Part shown: positions 35,712 to 47,930 of the stretch, piece after piece
Layout of the letters: each line of letters begins with the position of its first letter
Position numbering within the stretch: position 1 is the first letter of the stretch
Assembly (NCBI GenBank): GCA_039720395.1
Contig: JBBPBK010000065.1
Location: 62,001 to 126,000, forward strand
Direction of reading: 5' to 3'
DNA length: 64,000 nucleotides
From: Liquidambar formosana
Taxonomy: Eukaryota; Streptophyta; Magnoliopsida; Saxifragales; Altingiaceae
Position numbers and translations under genes: made by a program
The notes under the pieces: generated by a model
What the model was told of the DNA's origin: nothing
Databases searched by the model: none
Seen by the model: the letters and a program-made list of their open reading frames with translations, nothing else

Positions 35712-36653
35712 ATGAATTCTCAAAACCCCAATGGAGATGATTTTGATGTCCCCCAATTTAATACGTAATCTTCCAATTTTCAATTCTCATCCCAATTCCC
35801 TACTCACTCATCTCAATATCCTACCCAACATGAAAATCACCCACCCGTATTCTCTCAATATATCGATCAATCATCACAATTTGATGCTCAATCCCCTCAA
35901 GATGCCAATCAACAAGGCACTAGCTCTAATACTCGTTCACGAAGCTTCACCATACAAGAGGATCGCATGCTTGTGATGGCGTGGCTCCATATCTCTACAG
36001 ACCTCGTGGTGGGAAACGAGCAAAGTGGTAGAAGTCTGTGGCTGAGAGTGTGGAATAATTTCCACACGTACAAAGATTTTGAATCTGATAGAAATAATAA
36101 GTCAATTGAACATCGTTGGGGGAAAATCCGCGTTGCAACAAATCATTTTTGTAGGGCTTATTCACAAATTGAAAATAGACCCCTTAGTAGTGGTAACAAG
36201 CAAAATAAGGTACTATTTTAAATATATAATATATAATTTTTTTTAATTGATTATTATTTTTCAAATGTATTTAATTAAGCTTTTTATTTTTATAGATTGA
36301 GCAACAAAACAATTATATTCCAACAACAACAATGGGAAGAAATTTGCCTCTATACATTGTTGGAACTTATTGAGGAACCACTCGAAATGGGCCCAAGAGC
36401 AAATAAGGATTAAAGAAATTGAGGAAAAAATGAAAGCCTCAAATTCCTCTCCTGTCATCTCATCTCTGTCTATGTCAGGGACTCCCATAAATCTTGAGAA
36501 AGACGACGACGCCCCAAGTTTGGCAAGACCACTAGGAAGGAAGGCTAAAAAACGAAAGGCAAAAATGACAAACACCAACATTTCAGACTTACCTATTATG
36601 AATATACTTGAAGAATTGAAGGAAGGGCAAAATAAATCTATCGAGGAGAGATA
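35712..36653 (+). pseudogene. Harbinger ORF1 (SANT/Myb-like, NAM-associated type), broken
   Basis: The protein partner of Harbinger transposase binds the element ends and helps the transposase into the nucleus. Exon 1 starts MNSQNPNGDDFDVPQFNT, meets a TAA (35766-35768) and continues in the same frame. It runs through a Q/S-rich region to the SANT-like helix set FTIQEDRMLVMAWLHISTD and SIEHRWGKIRVATNHFC. A phase-0 intron fits 36210-36296 (AAG|GTACTA to TTATAG|ATT). Exon 2 needs a frame change before HCWNLLRNHSKW. After that a typical tail follows with LGRKAKKRKAK and a charged coiled coil, ending near 36653. So one nonsense and one frameshift. Confidence 0.75.
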
Positions 36654-37513
36654 GCAGTCCAATGAAGAGAGAAAGCATTCTAATGCAAAAAAAATTGAGC
36701 TAATTGAAAAGAATCTTGAAAATGGAAAGAGAAAAGGCTCAAGCAGATAGAGAAATTGAAAGAGAAAAGGCTCAAGAAAATAGAGAAAGGGCTCAAGCGA
36801 ATAGAGATAGGAACTGAGTTAAACGAATCAGAGAAGATGAGAGAATAATGTTGATTGATAAGAATATAATGCCTTCTCATCTCCAACAATTTTATCAACG
36901 CCTTCAAAGAAAAATTCTTGGAACACCAGCCAATGATGAATGAAGACTTGCATTATCAATATTATTATTACTGTATTTTTTATAATTTTTTTTTGTAATT
37001 TTTTTTTTTACTACTACTTGTTTTGTTAAGCCTATTTTGTATTAATGAATTGCTACTATTTAGCTACTATTTTATTAATGAATTGTATTAATGAATTGCA
37101 TTATTATTTTTGAGTCTCTTGTAGTTTTGTTATAATAAAAACCATAAATTCATTCATAAACAAATAATAATACAAAAAGTTAAAGCAAATAATAAAAAAA
37201 AACAATAACAAAATACAATCAGTAGACTAAACAAGACATTGACAACAAGTTACATGTTCCAACAAGTTCCCTAATATTGCCACAAATGTTCAATAAGATC
37301 TGCTTGTAGTTGAGAATGTGCTTCTCTATTCCTAATGCGTTAGTGATTTTGAAGGAATTGTACAAACTCTACTATAGGCTCATATGGCAAATCAGCATTT
37401 TCTTCAAATACCTCGTAATTGTTGTTAGGCATGTGAACTCCACATTCATCTTCAACAATCATGTTATGCATTATAATGCATGCTATCATAATATCTTTGA
37501 GTATTGCAAGATC

Positions 37514-38560
37514 TCAAAAACATGAAGGTCCACGAACAATCGCAAAACGTGATTGAAGCCCTCCAAATGCTCGTTCAACATCTTTCCATATCGATTCTTG
37601 AGCTATAGCAAAATTTTTATGCTTATTCTCTTGTGGATGTGGAATTGTTTTTATGAATATTGACCATGGGGGATATATTCCATTTGCAAGATAGCATCCC
37701 GTCGTATAGTTGTGGCCATTAATTGAGTAATTGGTAGCAGGAGCACAGCTTTCAACGAGATTAGCAAACAAATGAGATCATTCTAACACATTGATGTCAT
37801 TATGAGATCCTAGTAAACCAAAAAAAGCATGCTATATCCAAAGATCATACGAAGCCACTGCTTCAAGAATAATTAATGGATCGTGGATGCATGTCTCCAC
37901 AAACATACATACCTTTCCATGCGACTGGGCAGTTCTTCCACTTCCAATGCATACAATCAATGCTCCCCAGCATCCCAAGAAATCCATAGCTTTCTCTTTC
38001 GGCTAGCAATCTAGTTACATCGGCATTATTTGGTGATCTCAAGTACTCATCACCAAAAACTCCAATAATTGCTTTAACAAATCTTTTTAGACTTTCAATT
38101 GCTATGCTCTCATCGCTGCTCACATGATTGTCTACAATATCTGCCACTAGTCCATAAGCTAGCATTCTCATTGCAATTGTGACCTTTTGCAAAGATGACA
38201 AACCTAAGACTCCAGCTGCATCTCTTTTTTGAACAAAGTATTGATCGTGAGCTTCCACTGAGTTGACAATTCAGAGAAAGAGAGATCGCCTCATTTGAAA
38301 CCTCCTCCAAAAATCAATAGGACTATAAATATGGTTTTCTACAAAATAGTCCTTGTATAGTCTATTGTGCCCTTTAATTCAATCTTTGTGCTAGTCGTGT
38401 GGCCTTGAATGGAACCACGATGACGTCTACTTTTTCTATCCGCATTCAATAGCTCATGTTGCGGAGCAACTACTACCATTATTTCCAACTCATCATCGGA
38501 TGAGTTTGAGTTGGAGTCGAAGCTATCAAGAAGAAAATCCATATAAATATCGTTTTCCAT
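37514..38560 (-). pseudogene. Harbinger transposase (DDE_4 type), broken
   Basis: On the minus strand the order is an acidic start (MENDIYMDFLLDSFDSNSNS), then the frame-shifted NHIYSPIDFWRRFQMRRSLF with a stop. Next come the HTH-like region VEAHDQYFVQKRDAAG through GLSSLQKVTIAMRMLAYG and the catalytic blocks. First Asp is in GMLGSIDCMHWKWKN, second Asp in SHNDINV-type codons at about 37790, and Glu in KDVERAFGGLQSRFAI. The enzyme would cut and paste the element at TWA targets. I count at least one frameshift and three stops, so no active enzyme is made from this copy. It is convergent with ORF1, the usual Harbinger layout. Confidence 0.85.
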
Positions 38561-39491
38561 GGAAAAAGAGAAATGTGGGGGGGAAAAAAAGAGAGAGAGA
38601 GAAGAGAAGAGTATATAGGATGTGATAGGAGACGATATAGAGAAGTTGGTGGAAATTTAGAAATGTATGAAAATGAGGGGTGAAGTGGTTCTATTTATAA
38701 AGAAAAGAGAAGAATATTCTGAATTTGAACTTTAACGGTTATATTCGTTTCAAAAAAAAAAAAAAAAAAAAACAGTTGTAATAGGTAAAAGACAAAAAAA
38801 GGGTAATAAATTTGAATTCAAATTTAAATTAAAAAATTTATTGGCGGTTTGAATTCAAATGGCCAACTGTTACCATTTTTATATTTTTCAAAAATAATCA
38901 TAGGTTAAAATAATAGTTATTCAAATTATTTTCTACTTTATATTTTATTAAAATTAAATGTACGTTAAAAATTTGAGTTCAAATAACATTTTAAAAATTA
39001 CATATATTTAATCACGGTATTTTTTACAATAATCATGTTATTTAAAAATATTAAATAATTTTTTTATTAAAATATGTTATTTTAACAATAATCATGCTTG
39101 TTTTTTGTTCCAACGGTCTTAAAATATATAAAATAATGTTCAAATATGTTTAAAGTATTAAAACATTAAAATATATAAAATAATAATAAAATATTAAGAT
39201 TTGCCAACTCCTTTGGAACTCTCACCTTTAGAGGAGGTAGCAAATTACTATTTAAGATAGCAAACTTAGATTTGTTACATCAAATTTGCCTATTCCCTTA
39301 GAAATGCTCAAAGGCTCTACTCTAAGCTTGCAGAAACATCAAAATATCATTGCAAAAATGACCTTCGGTCCTTGCTCGGGATCCATAATGTATTGTAACT
39401 ATTGTCTGCTATACGTACCATTCAGTCTTTACCAGCTATGCTTCGTATTTGCATTATTGCTGTCAGATTCGTACTAATGTCACATCGGAAG

Positions 39492-40647
39492 GGGAACGGA
39501 TCCTCTCCAATAGAGGAAAACTACTGGTATCTAGTAGTGTCATGATCCACTCGAAACGTCAACAAAAAGCAAAATAAACGGCCAAGATTTCTGGTCAGTA
39601 ATATATTGATCGAAATGCAGCCTCCTTTTGTCGTTTGGGTCTGGAAACGGTGTCTAATGGAGGTTAAAACTGAAAAAAAAAAAAAAAAAAAAAAAAAAGG
39701 AAAAACATATGTTCTTTAGGTTTGCAAAAGAATTTAAAAAAATATTTCTAAGTCTTCATCATCTTCGATTCTCTCTCTCTCAAACTCTCTCGCTCTTTTC
39801 TGTAATAAGTTTGACAAACCTCGTGATTACATCTAGGGTTTCTAATCCAGACGTTCGCATAACTTTTTTTTTTTTAAAAATAATAATTTTAATATCAACT
39901 ACTTGAAAAGTCGGTGTATTAATTATGAGTATTATTTACGTTATTTCATTGATTATGATTTGAAACTAAGATTTTTTTTTTTTTTTTTTTTTTAGTGCTT
40001 CGGCTTTTGTGAACATGCAAGTTGGGATTTTTATGCTGGGGAAGGATTCAAATAATAATTGCAAATTAGCGTCTCACAAGCCCTTCAAGGAGAAGCCGCA
40101 AAGAAGCCCATCAATGAGAAAAAAAGAATTTGAGTAAAAAGGGAAAAACAGAGGCTGAGCAGTGAACATGTGTGTGTTAAACAAACTAGTCTTCTTCTGG
40201 GTTTTGCCAGATGCCATACGCTTGAAATTAATTCAAGATTTTTTGTTTTAGCCCTCAAATCTTGTCCTTCCATTCCAGATGCAACACACTTGAGATATTG
40301 TTTACTCGTTGAGAGAGAAGAAAGTTGGAGCTACTTAGAGGAGCTGTGCATCGCGCGGTGTTTGGTCGAGAAAGAGATGAGAGGTTTAGATCTGAGAGAG
40401 AGAGAGAGAGAGAGAGGGGCAAAGAGCGCATTCGTGGGTGGACGAAATCAGAGGAGTTCCTTTTATTATTATTATTATTATTATTTAAACTCCGTGAGAT
40501 ACCGTTACAAGAGACCAAACGACATAAAAGGGCTACGTTTTAGTCATGATATCTTGGCCGTTTATTTTTATTTTTATTGACGTGTTGCGAGAATCATGAT
40601 GCTATTAGATGTCCAGTAGTTTTCCTCTAATGGAGAGGAGCCGCTCC
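39492..40647. mobile_element. Mutator-like non-autonomous element (~1.16 kb)
   Basis: Inverted repeats of about 50 bp are seen. The left end reads GGAACGGATCCTCTCC then AGAGGAAAACTACTGG, and the right end read on the other strand gives GGAGCGGCTCCTCTCC and the same AGAGGAAAACTACTGG. The 9-bp flanks CATCGGAAG (39483-39491) and CATGGGAAG (40648-40656) differ at one base, the size expected for Mutator-like elements. The body has poly-A, (GA)n and (TTA)n runs and no transposase. The 136-codon frame at 40170-40580 shows no domain. Confidence 0.78.
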
Positions 40648-40656
40648 CATGGGAAG

Positions 40657-41447
40657 ATGATCTTCCATCTTTGAAGTTAATTTTCAAGAGATTCGAACAG
40701 TCATTGCTCAGATATTCCATTAATTTAATTTCTTGTTTAAATTTTTTATTTGATTCACTTCTATTAATTCAATTTCATGTAAACAAACCGTTTTCTCTAA
40801 TGTGTTTCAAAATCTCTCTTCTATTCAGTAGACTAGTAGAACTGTTGTGGCTTCTCTTTTTTTTTCTTTTTTTTTTTAAAGATTTTTGGGGGAGGAATTA
40901 GCAACTAAAACCATTTTTATTAATCAAAACATAAATTATTACAAACACAAACAATAACCACTCTCCAAATACAGCACCAAACTAAAACCAAGGAAAGCAT
41001 CTAAATATAGCATGACGCTAAAGAAAAAGACCCCAAAAGACTGACAAGTGTCACATGCTACAATATGTGCGCATTAGGTAGTGCCAAAGGTCTAATGGTC
41101 ATTCATTGGAGATTGGAATCAAACGTATTTCATAATGAAAGGAACATATTTTCTTGTCACGCAATGTTAACTGTTGATAATCAATTTCTCGTCTTCCTTT
41201 TAAAAAAAAAAAATTTTATTTATGACTGAAGGTGATATGTATTAGTACTTATAAAGGTGATATGATACCACAGTGCTTAAAATGAAAGCGACTGCACTTC
41301 AGAATAGTCGTCTTCTTGCACAAAGGAAAGGAATTAAAAGAATTTATTTAGAAAGGGATGCTAGTATTGTCATTAATAATATTAGTAAGTCACAAAGTTG
41401 TCCTTGAAAGATTTAAAATATTTTAAAAGATTTATAATAAATAAATA
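40657..41447. other. No gene recognised; end of duplication copy A
   Basis: Mostly AT-rich. 41310-41410 codes a short RNase-H-like phrase (KGIKRIYLERDASIVINNIS) that may be the tail of a LINE, but it is too short to be certain. 41150-41280 belongs to copy A of the tandem duplication. Confidence 0.4.
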
Positions 41448-42480
41448 AATTATTATTATTATTTTAATTTGTAAGTTTTGGAGAAAACTTTCCTTAGAAG
41501 TATTATGCATGCAAAATTAGTTGGTGATTGAATTAATTGTCCGAGTCATGGTCTTCGGTTATAATTAGGCTAATTTATCCAAATCAAAACTTCAATCTAC
41601 CCACTCACTCTGTCAAACTCTTGGATTTGCCAGCCCTATCCTAAAAATAGTGATGGAGGAGTGATGCATTTACTGAGTGAAAGGTCAAAGATGGATTTTT
41701 TTTTTCTTAATATTTTCTTTTGGATTAGGGAGATAAAAAGTTTTTTTCCCCACTTAAATTCATGTTTCGAATCAATCAAAAACACAATAAACTGCTACAT
41801 TTGAGAGGAACCGGCCGACCAAGCTCGATAAAAACAACTTTGCATTGGAAACTTTACGAAGAAAAAAAAAAAACGAAGAAAAAAAGGATATAAATGTAGT
41901 ATTAACTTCCTCTGTCCCACAATGGTCAGAAGAAAATACGGAACCATGCATATCAAACTTTCAAAGAGCCAGAAGGCCAGCCTCGGATTAACTTTTATGG
42001 TGTTGTGGGCTCACTTCCGACTTCTGGAATATTTTCTTTTCCACTTCTATGAACATTTGTTCTTAAAAAAATTAGTACTCCGTACTTCTTTTGTCTCATA
42101 GGTCATTTTTTCTACTTTTACTCTTCTAAAATGTTTGTTCATTTTGAAAGATCAAATTAAAATTTTATTAAACTAAAGTAGCTATACATGTGTCAATATT
42201 GGAATGCCATATTGGTAGGACTGAAAAACCGACAGAAAATAGCAAGAAAATGAAATTGCATCTAACATAACCTTCTCACCCTTCAATTCTGGGGTGGTTA
42301 GCCATGGTCCCTATTTGCATCATCACAGTCAGATACTGCGTGGATGGCATCCAGCTGGCTACATTATAAATTAAAATAGTATATAAATCTTTTCACGCAA
42401 TCTCGACCATTGATAATCAATTTCTCATCTTCTTTTTTTTAAAAAAATTTAATTTATGACTAAAGGTGATATGATATTAG
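41448..42480. repeat. Tandem duplication, copy B (compact)
   Basis: This copy lacks the mobile elements found in copy A and leads directly into the CYP76A-like gene start. It probably shows the older, uninserted promoter region of that gene. Confidence 0.75.
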
Positions 42481-42536
42481 TAGTTACTCCCTATAAAGGG
42501 TCGAGCTTAATGAAGTTTGAGAAGAGTTGAAGGAAA

Positions 42537-43225
42537 ATGGAGTTCACCTGGAGTTCACTTGCTTGGTCCATTTTTGTTTTATCAACAACTCTACTTCTCC
42601 TGCAGAGTAGGAGAAAGTCTACAGGATGTATCAAACGGCGACCTCCAGGCTTGCCGAGATGGCCTATTTTTGGCAACATGTTCGATCTTGGAACTACGCC
42701 CCACCGGACACTATACAGACTCTATCCCAAGTATGGACCCGTACGTTCTTTGGTTGAAGCTAGGATCCATAAACACCATGGTCATACAATCCCCCAAGGC
42801 CACTGCTGAACTCTTTAAGAATCATGACCTTGTTTTCTCTGACTGCAAGTGTCCCGATGCATTGACAACATTAAACTACTACCAAGGATCAATGGCTTTT
42901 GGTCGGTATGGTGCATATTGGCGCATAATCAGGCGTGCCTGCTCAACGGAGCTACTGGTCAATAAGCGGATCAATGAGATGGCTCCCCCAAGGCGCAAGT
43001 GGGTTGACAACATGATACGGTGGATTGAGGAGGATGCTGCAGCACCTTGTGCACGGGGAGAATCTGGCGTGATGAACTTGCCTCACTTCCTCTTCCTCAT
43101 GGCATTCAACCTAGTTGGTAACATCATGCTAGTACGAGATGTCTTGGAGTTGCAATCCAAGGAAGGACCCGAGTTCTTCGATGCCATGGACAAATTCATG
43201 GAGTGGCTGTTAGAATCTATTCAAC
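42537..43225 (+). pseudogene. Cytochrome P450, CYP76A-like, truncated and frameshifted
   Basis: P450s of the CYP76 group are ER-anchored monooxygenases of specialised metabolism. Visible parts are an N-terminal membrane anchor (SLAWSIFVLSTTLLLL), the proline hinge RRPPGLPRWPIFGNM, then HRTLYRLYPKYGPV. An extra base near 42745 shifts the frame, which resumes as LWLKLGSINTMVIQSPKA. It then continues through YQGSMAFGRYGAYWRIIRR, KRINEMAPPRRKWVDNMI and FLFLMAFNLVGNIMLVRD to FFDAMDKFMEWLLES. Similarity ends near 43225, at about residue 230 of a usual 500. The I-helix, ExxR and haem-cysteine regions are absent; unrelated sequence and a Copia gag follow. The start is placed at 42537 because the anchor follows it directly. 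Subfamily is by resemblance. Confidence 0.8.
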
Positions 43226-43843
43226 ATAATGTTCTCTTTATATTCACAGGATGTGTAATAATATGGGATATCAAACATACCTCTATGATTTGATAATGAT
43301 CCTGCCATTGAGAAATTGATGTGTTATATGTATTGCATACTCTCCCTTATGGTACTATTGAACCTTAAATAATTTTCATTTTGATTTAATGTGGGAGATA
43401 TTGTCTTATTCTGAAAACTATAATTTTGAGTGATTATGTACCTACCTATCGTAGGACTAATCATGATAAATTTTTTTTATTTTTTATTTTTAGGGGAATT
43501 TTGAAATAAATCTTGACTGTTATTTCATAAATTAAAATTATACTAAGATCCATATGGGAAATGGATTCACCCTCTCGGTGAGTCATTACTTGGTAGGATG
43601 CTTAGGACGACAAAGAGAATGATTAAGCACATTGTACTTGGTGATTCAATTATATCCTGTCAATGGTAGGTCATCTTAAGTCATTGTATTTAATTATTTT
43701 GCTTTATCATGCATAGGAGTCCATTGTGTATTGCGGACTCTAGCATACGATTAAGATGAAAATCTTATTTCTTGTCATTAGATAAGTGAGGATATTTATG
43801 AGTGCATGTTTTTGTTTTCACATGCATAATAAATGTTATTGTG
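43226..43843. other. Non-coding junction between P450 remnant and Copia gag
   Basis: This probably includes the 5' part of the Copia element that cut the P450, but no LTR end, primer-binding site or TSD can be fixed here. Confidence 0.4.
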
Positions 43844-44389
43844 ATGTCCTCATCTTTTGGCAATCCTGGTTTGTCTCTCCAATTATTTGCCATTAAGACA
43901 CTAACAGGGACCAATTATGAAGATTGGTATGAGTCTCTCACTATCAATTTGGCAATTATGAATCTAAACTTAGTTTTGAGGGTTGAGGCACCTGCTAAGC
44001 CTACTACTGAAAGTTCTGCTAAGGTTAAGTCCTATTTTGAGTGTTGGGAGCATTCTAATAGGACTTGTCTTATGCTCATGAAGTATACCATTGACAAGTC
44101 TATTAGACAGAGCATAGCCCATACTGATGATGCTAAAGCCTTTCTGGATGCTGTTAGGAAGAAATTTACCAAATTTGACAAGGCAGAAAAGGGAACTCTC
44201 ATGAAGTTACTTACTACCACTAGTTATAATAGTGCTAGTGGAGTTCGTGAACACATCATGAAGCTTACTCATTTCTTCAATAAGTTGAGGGATATGAAAG
44301 TTGAGTTGGCAGATAGTTTTCTTGTGTGGCAAGTACTTGAATCTTTGCCATCTCAATTTGATGCTCTCAAGACAACCTATAACGCTCAG
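43844..44389 (+). pseudogene. Copia-type gag polyprotein, N-terminal fragment
   Basis: The frame from ATG 43844 (MSSSFGNPGLSLQLFAIKTL) carries the gag pattern of plant Copia elements. LTGTNYEDWYESLTINLAIM is at the start and FLDAVRKKFTKFDKAEKGTL in the middle. Further on are REHIMKLTHFFNKLRDM and the end block LVWQVLESLPSQFDALKTTY. It is open for 182 codons and is then cut at 44390 by the Tat/Ogre LTR. The zinc knuckle, integrase and reverse transcriptase that should follow must lie beyond the Tat element, outside the window. The protein would form the RNA-packaging particle. Confidence 0.8.
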
Positions 44390-46432
44390 TGTGAACCCCG
44401 GAAAACGGCCCACAAGGATTTGGCGGGAAAGAGAAAAGATTTTGGTATATATGGGATGGGTGAAAGACAACAAACAAAAAGAAGTCGCCACCTCATTTTT
44501 TAGGGAAAAGAGGAAAACCACAAAAAATGTTTTATTTTCAAAACCACATGACTCCATTAAAGGAAAAGCAAAGTCTTTGAAACCAGAAAATTGGATTCGG
44601 GGGCTAAGTTACGACGTGGGAAGGTTCTGGGCAAAAGCCCATAGGCACCCACATCGCCCGAGTTGGTCTCTTAATTTTATTGGGCTAACTTAAGATCTTT
44701 TCCACTCAAATATCATCATGTATCATCACAGGGCAGCATGCATATCATATATTTCATCTAATCATCCATGCACAATCACTCAAATAAAACAAAACAGAAA
44801 GAAAAAAAAAATAAAAGAAAAAAAAAACCCAGGATACTTGGATCCTAGAACGGACTTGAGCCTCACGAAGAGCGCCTACGTACCATGCAGCGAAATACAT
44901 GGATCAAAGTCCACGTAGTTCGAAAAGAATAGGGTTACAACCTAATACAAACCTATGGTAAAAACCCTAGGTTTCCTTATTTGAAAATACATTGATTTAG
45001 TCTTAAGTTGAAAACTTCCACAAGCGGAAAACTTTGATAGAAAACCAGAATTTTATTTTTAAAGGAAACTTTGGATAAACACCATATGTTTGTATTAAGA
45101 AGTAACTCTAGGAGGGAGAAGAGAAATGAAAGAAAAAGAAAGGTGAATTGGGGCACCTTCAAACCCTACTTACCTGAGCGCAAAAGCTCCAATCATTAGC
45201 CATTTCAGACTATAGCAACCCTATTCGCAATAGGACAAGCATTGTACCTATTTGCACCCTTACAAGTGCACAAAACCATGCAAAGAAAACAAAGTCCTAA
45301 TCTGGACAGAACCATGACAAAGCCTAAAATTATCCATTTATCATGCAAATAACAAGAATAATGAATAACTAAGGACTCTAACTCAATCCTACATGCAATG
45401 ACCTAACTAACATGCATAAAAACCTATAAAAGACACACTAACAAGCATGGGAGACTCCAATAACATCAATAAACATGATAACAAAGCATATTCTAACCAA
45501 AAAGATGTCATTTTATGTAAAATATGAAAATAGGCCTCCCTACGGCGAGCTTTCTTAAGCGAAACTATCCTAGGATAATTTCACGTAAAAAAGTCGTTAT
45601 GGGGAGGTGCAATCAACATATCCTACGTAAAATATATACCCTAGAACACAATAGAAGTGATTTCATACTTAAACACATCACAGAAGACTCTCATGCAAAA
45701 CCTCACTTAACGAAAAGGATAATTATCCTTAGAAAAGGATAATATCTCCAAAAAAACCTATAAAACATACTATATGAATGCAAACCTAGCATGATTCAAC
45801 TATATGCAGCATATATAGAATGACTATGATGAGCAACAACTCAAAAAGCTAAGCTAAGCATGCTGTATAAGACCTATACGATTTCTCGAAACCCTAATCT
45901 CACAACTATGCATTAAAACCTATGAAACAACTCTAAGACATGCTCAAATTATCATGAATATCATTCATATCATATATATTAACTAACAGGAGCATCGATT
46001 CATGATAACAATCACAGCAACCTAAACATGTGAACTATGCATGATTTAAGAGGATAGAAAGAGTAATACTTTCAAATCCTTAGTAAACCAGGGATTATCA
46101 AGCATATAAAGCCATAAACCATCTCAAAACCATTCATATAACATCACACAAGCATTGAATTCAATCCACAAGAAGAGCAACTTCATGCACCATAACTATC
46201 TTAAAAGAAGAAGAAGAAAGAGAAGAAGGAGAAGCAGAAAATTCATGTTCAGCATTAAAAGGACATGCTTACCTCTTGTAGACTCTTCCTTGTCTTCAAA
46301 CCTCTTGTTTCCTTGCTTGCTTGGGGTTGAAGAGCCTCCTCTTGATGTCCTTCTAGCTCTACAAACTTGTAACTCCCTCTCTCTCTAAGTGTAAAGTGTA
46401 ATTCACCTCCCCCTATGTGCTGAATATTATGT

Positions 46433-46708
46433 CTTTTATATAGAGAACTGACCCCCTAAACCAATGGCTAAGATTAATTCATTACATAATGATCCTAGGG
46501 CTATTAGAGACTCTCTTGGTGCTCAAACAACTCAAACTTACACACTCCTAAGCTCAGACAAGTTGTTTTGGCGGAGGAAACCGTCAAAAGAGGGAAGATA
46601 GAGTCAGAATTTGAGTTGAGAAAAAAGTCTCTCAGGTGACCATCTAGGCCTGGACGGTTAGCCGTCTGGGCCTAGACGGCTGACCGTCCAGCCCTGGACG
46701 GTTACCCA
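46433..46708 (-). promoter_or_regulatory. Tat-2 LTR promoter: TATA box and GACGG palindrome module (copy 1)
   Basis: The minus-strand TATATAAAAG is at 46433-46442. About 190 bp upstream, 46635-46708 holds GGTGACCATCT, then GACGGTTAGCCGTC, TAGACGGCTGACCGTCC and GGACGGTTACCC. GACGG and CCGTC are exact inverted partners around a 4-bp spacer. The same module occurs at 55318-55392 and 58631-58703, upstream of the two antisense genes. Confidence 0.65.
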
Positions 46709-47389
46709 AGGCCCTCCTATTTTCACTCCGCTTTTGACTCCCACTTGCTGTAGAAGTCCTAAAATCTTCAAATTAAGTCTGATTTTGACGAAATAAAAGC
46801 CAAAACGACCGTGTTTCGAAGGGGAACACATTTTTAGGCATTTTAGGACAAAAATCCTTAACCATGGGTGCATGGTTAGGTTTTACGAAGGTGGTTAACC
46901 ATGGTGCTTCACCGTCGCTAAGCTGGGTTTGTACACGAGGTCGAACCAAATGCTTTCCCAATCGAAAATTGATATTTCTAAACATGTTTAGGACATAAAT
47001 AAAGCCCAATTGAAGTTAAATGAGAGAAAATTGGTTGGGTCTTATGAGTCAATTTGAGCAAACCAAGAAAGGGTCTTTTAGCCAACCCGAACCATTATGA
47101 GCCGAATTGATCTTAAACCATTAATTCATGAAATTGAACCTATATATGGACTCTATATAACCATATGAACTCGAAGGAATGACTCGGGATTCATTTCAAG
47201 GTCAAATGGAAAATATACGACTTAAAAAACAATTATGCCCTTTGAGTCGCAAAAGTTCTTATTGACTATCGAAATGAACTCCAAATCACTTCAAAATTCA
47301 TACACATGATATTCAACGCCATAGAAACTCAATGCAAAAGACTAAACTCAAAAAGGACTCAAAATCCTACATCACTACACCAGAATTTG

Positions 47390-47930
47390 TCTTTAACAAC
47401 GTTCCTAAAACGTTGTTAATGACTTTCCACAACATTTTTACAAATGTTGTCAACGCCCATGTTGTCGTTGATAGGAAATTTTTACAACGTTTCTTAAATG
47501 TTGTTGAAAGGGGAAAAAAAATGTTGTCACTATACTGTTACCACATTGAAAAAACGTTGGGATAACATTATAGACAACATTTCCCAAAACGTTGTCTTTG
47601 ATCCCATACATTAACAACATTTTCCAAAATGTTGTCTTAGATCTTGCTCATTAACAACAATTTGCAAATGTTGTCGTAAATAATTAGCTTTGACTTTAAC
47701 AACATTACACAAATGTTGTCTTAAATCATATACATTAACAACATATTACAAATGTTGTCTTAAATCATATACATTAACAACATATTACAAATGTTGTCTT
47801 AGATACTACTTAAGCACATTAACAACATTTACAAAATGTTGTCGTTTGTGGAAACAACGACAACATTTCTCAAATGTTGTCTTAGCTTTTCGAGATTTTT
47901 ATGACAACAATTTGTAAACGTTGTCTTTTC
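47390..47930. repeat. CACTA-2 left subterminal array
   Basis: About 20 copies of (T)AACAACRTT or its complement AAYGTTGTY, usually as inverted pairs with a 4-8 bp gap (such as ACAACATTTACAAAATGTTG), every 25-45 bp. Confidence 0.88.

Larger units (their letters stand above)
34718..39309. mobile_element. PIF/Harbinger DNA transposon with both genes (decayed)
   Basis: The left end GAGCATCTCTAACAG and the right end (other strand) GAGCATTTCTAAGGG form the terminal repeats. The flanks are TAA (34715-34717) and AAA (39310-39312), close to the 3-bp TWA duplications of this superfamily. Inside are two convergent genes: a SANT/Myb-like ORF1 (plus) and a DDE transposase (minus), both broken. A second perfect-looking terminus, GGAGATGCTC|TAA, sits at 35384-35395. 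34718-35392 could therefore be a separate MITE sitting on the left end of the Harbinger. Length as drawn is 4592 bp. Confidence 0.8.
32216..41280. repeat. Tandem duplication, copy A (expanded by later insertions)
   Basis: Blocks of this region reappear in the same order in 41448-42480. 32216-32960 matches 41448-42170. 34630-34690 (GCAAGAAAATGACATTGCAT) matches 42240-42300. 39420-39470 (TTTGCATTATTGCTGTCAGA) matches 42310-42340. 41150-41280 (CTGTTGATAATCAATTTCTC) matches 42390-42480. The excess length in copy A is mostly the MITE, the Harbinger and the Mutator-like element, plus unassigned sequence at 33000-34600 and 40657-41150. Confidence 0.75.

Noticed and set aside
40170..40580. 136-codon frame in the Mutator-like element
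   Set aside because: Runs through (GA)n and (TTA)n simple repeats; no domain.
41310..41410. RNase-H-like peptide as evidence of a LINE
   Set aside because: Only about 20 codons match the pattern and no other LINE domain is present.
47690..47917. 75-codon frame with repeated LTTYYKCCLKSYT
   Set aside because: Translation of the CACTA-2 subterminal repeat.
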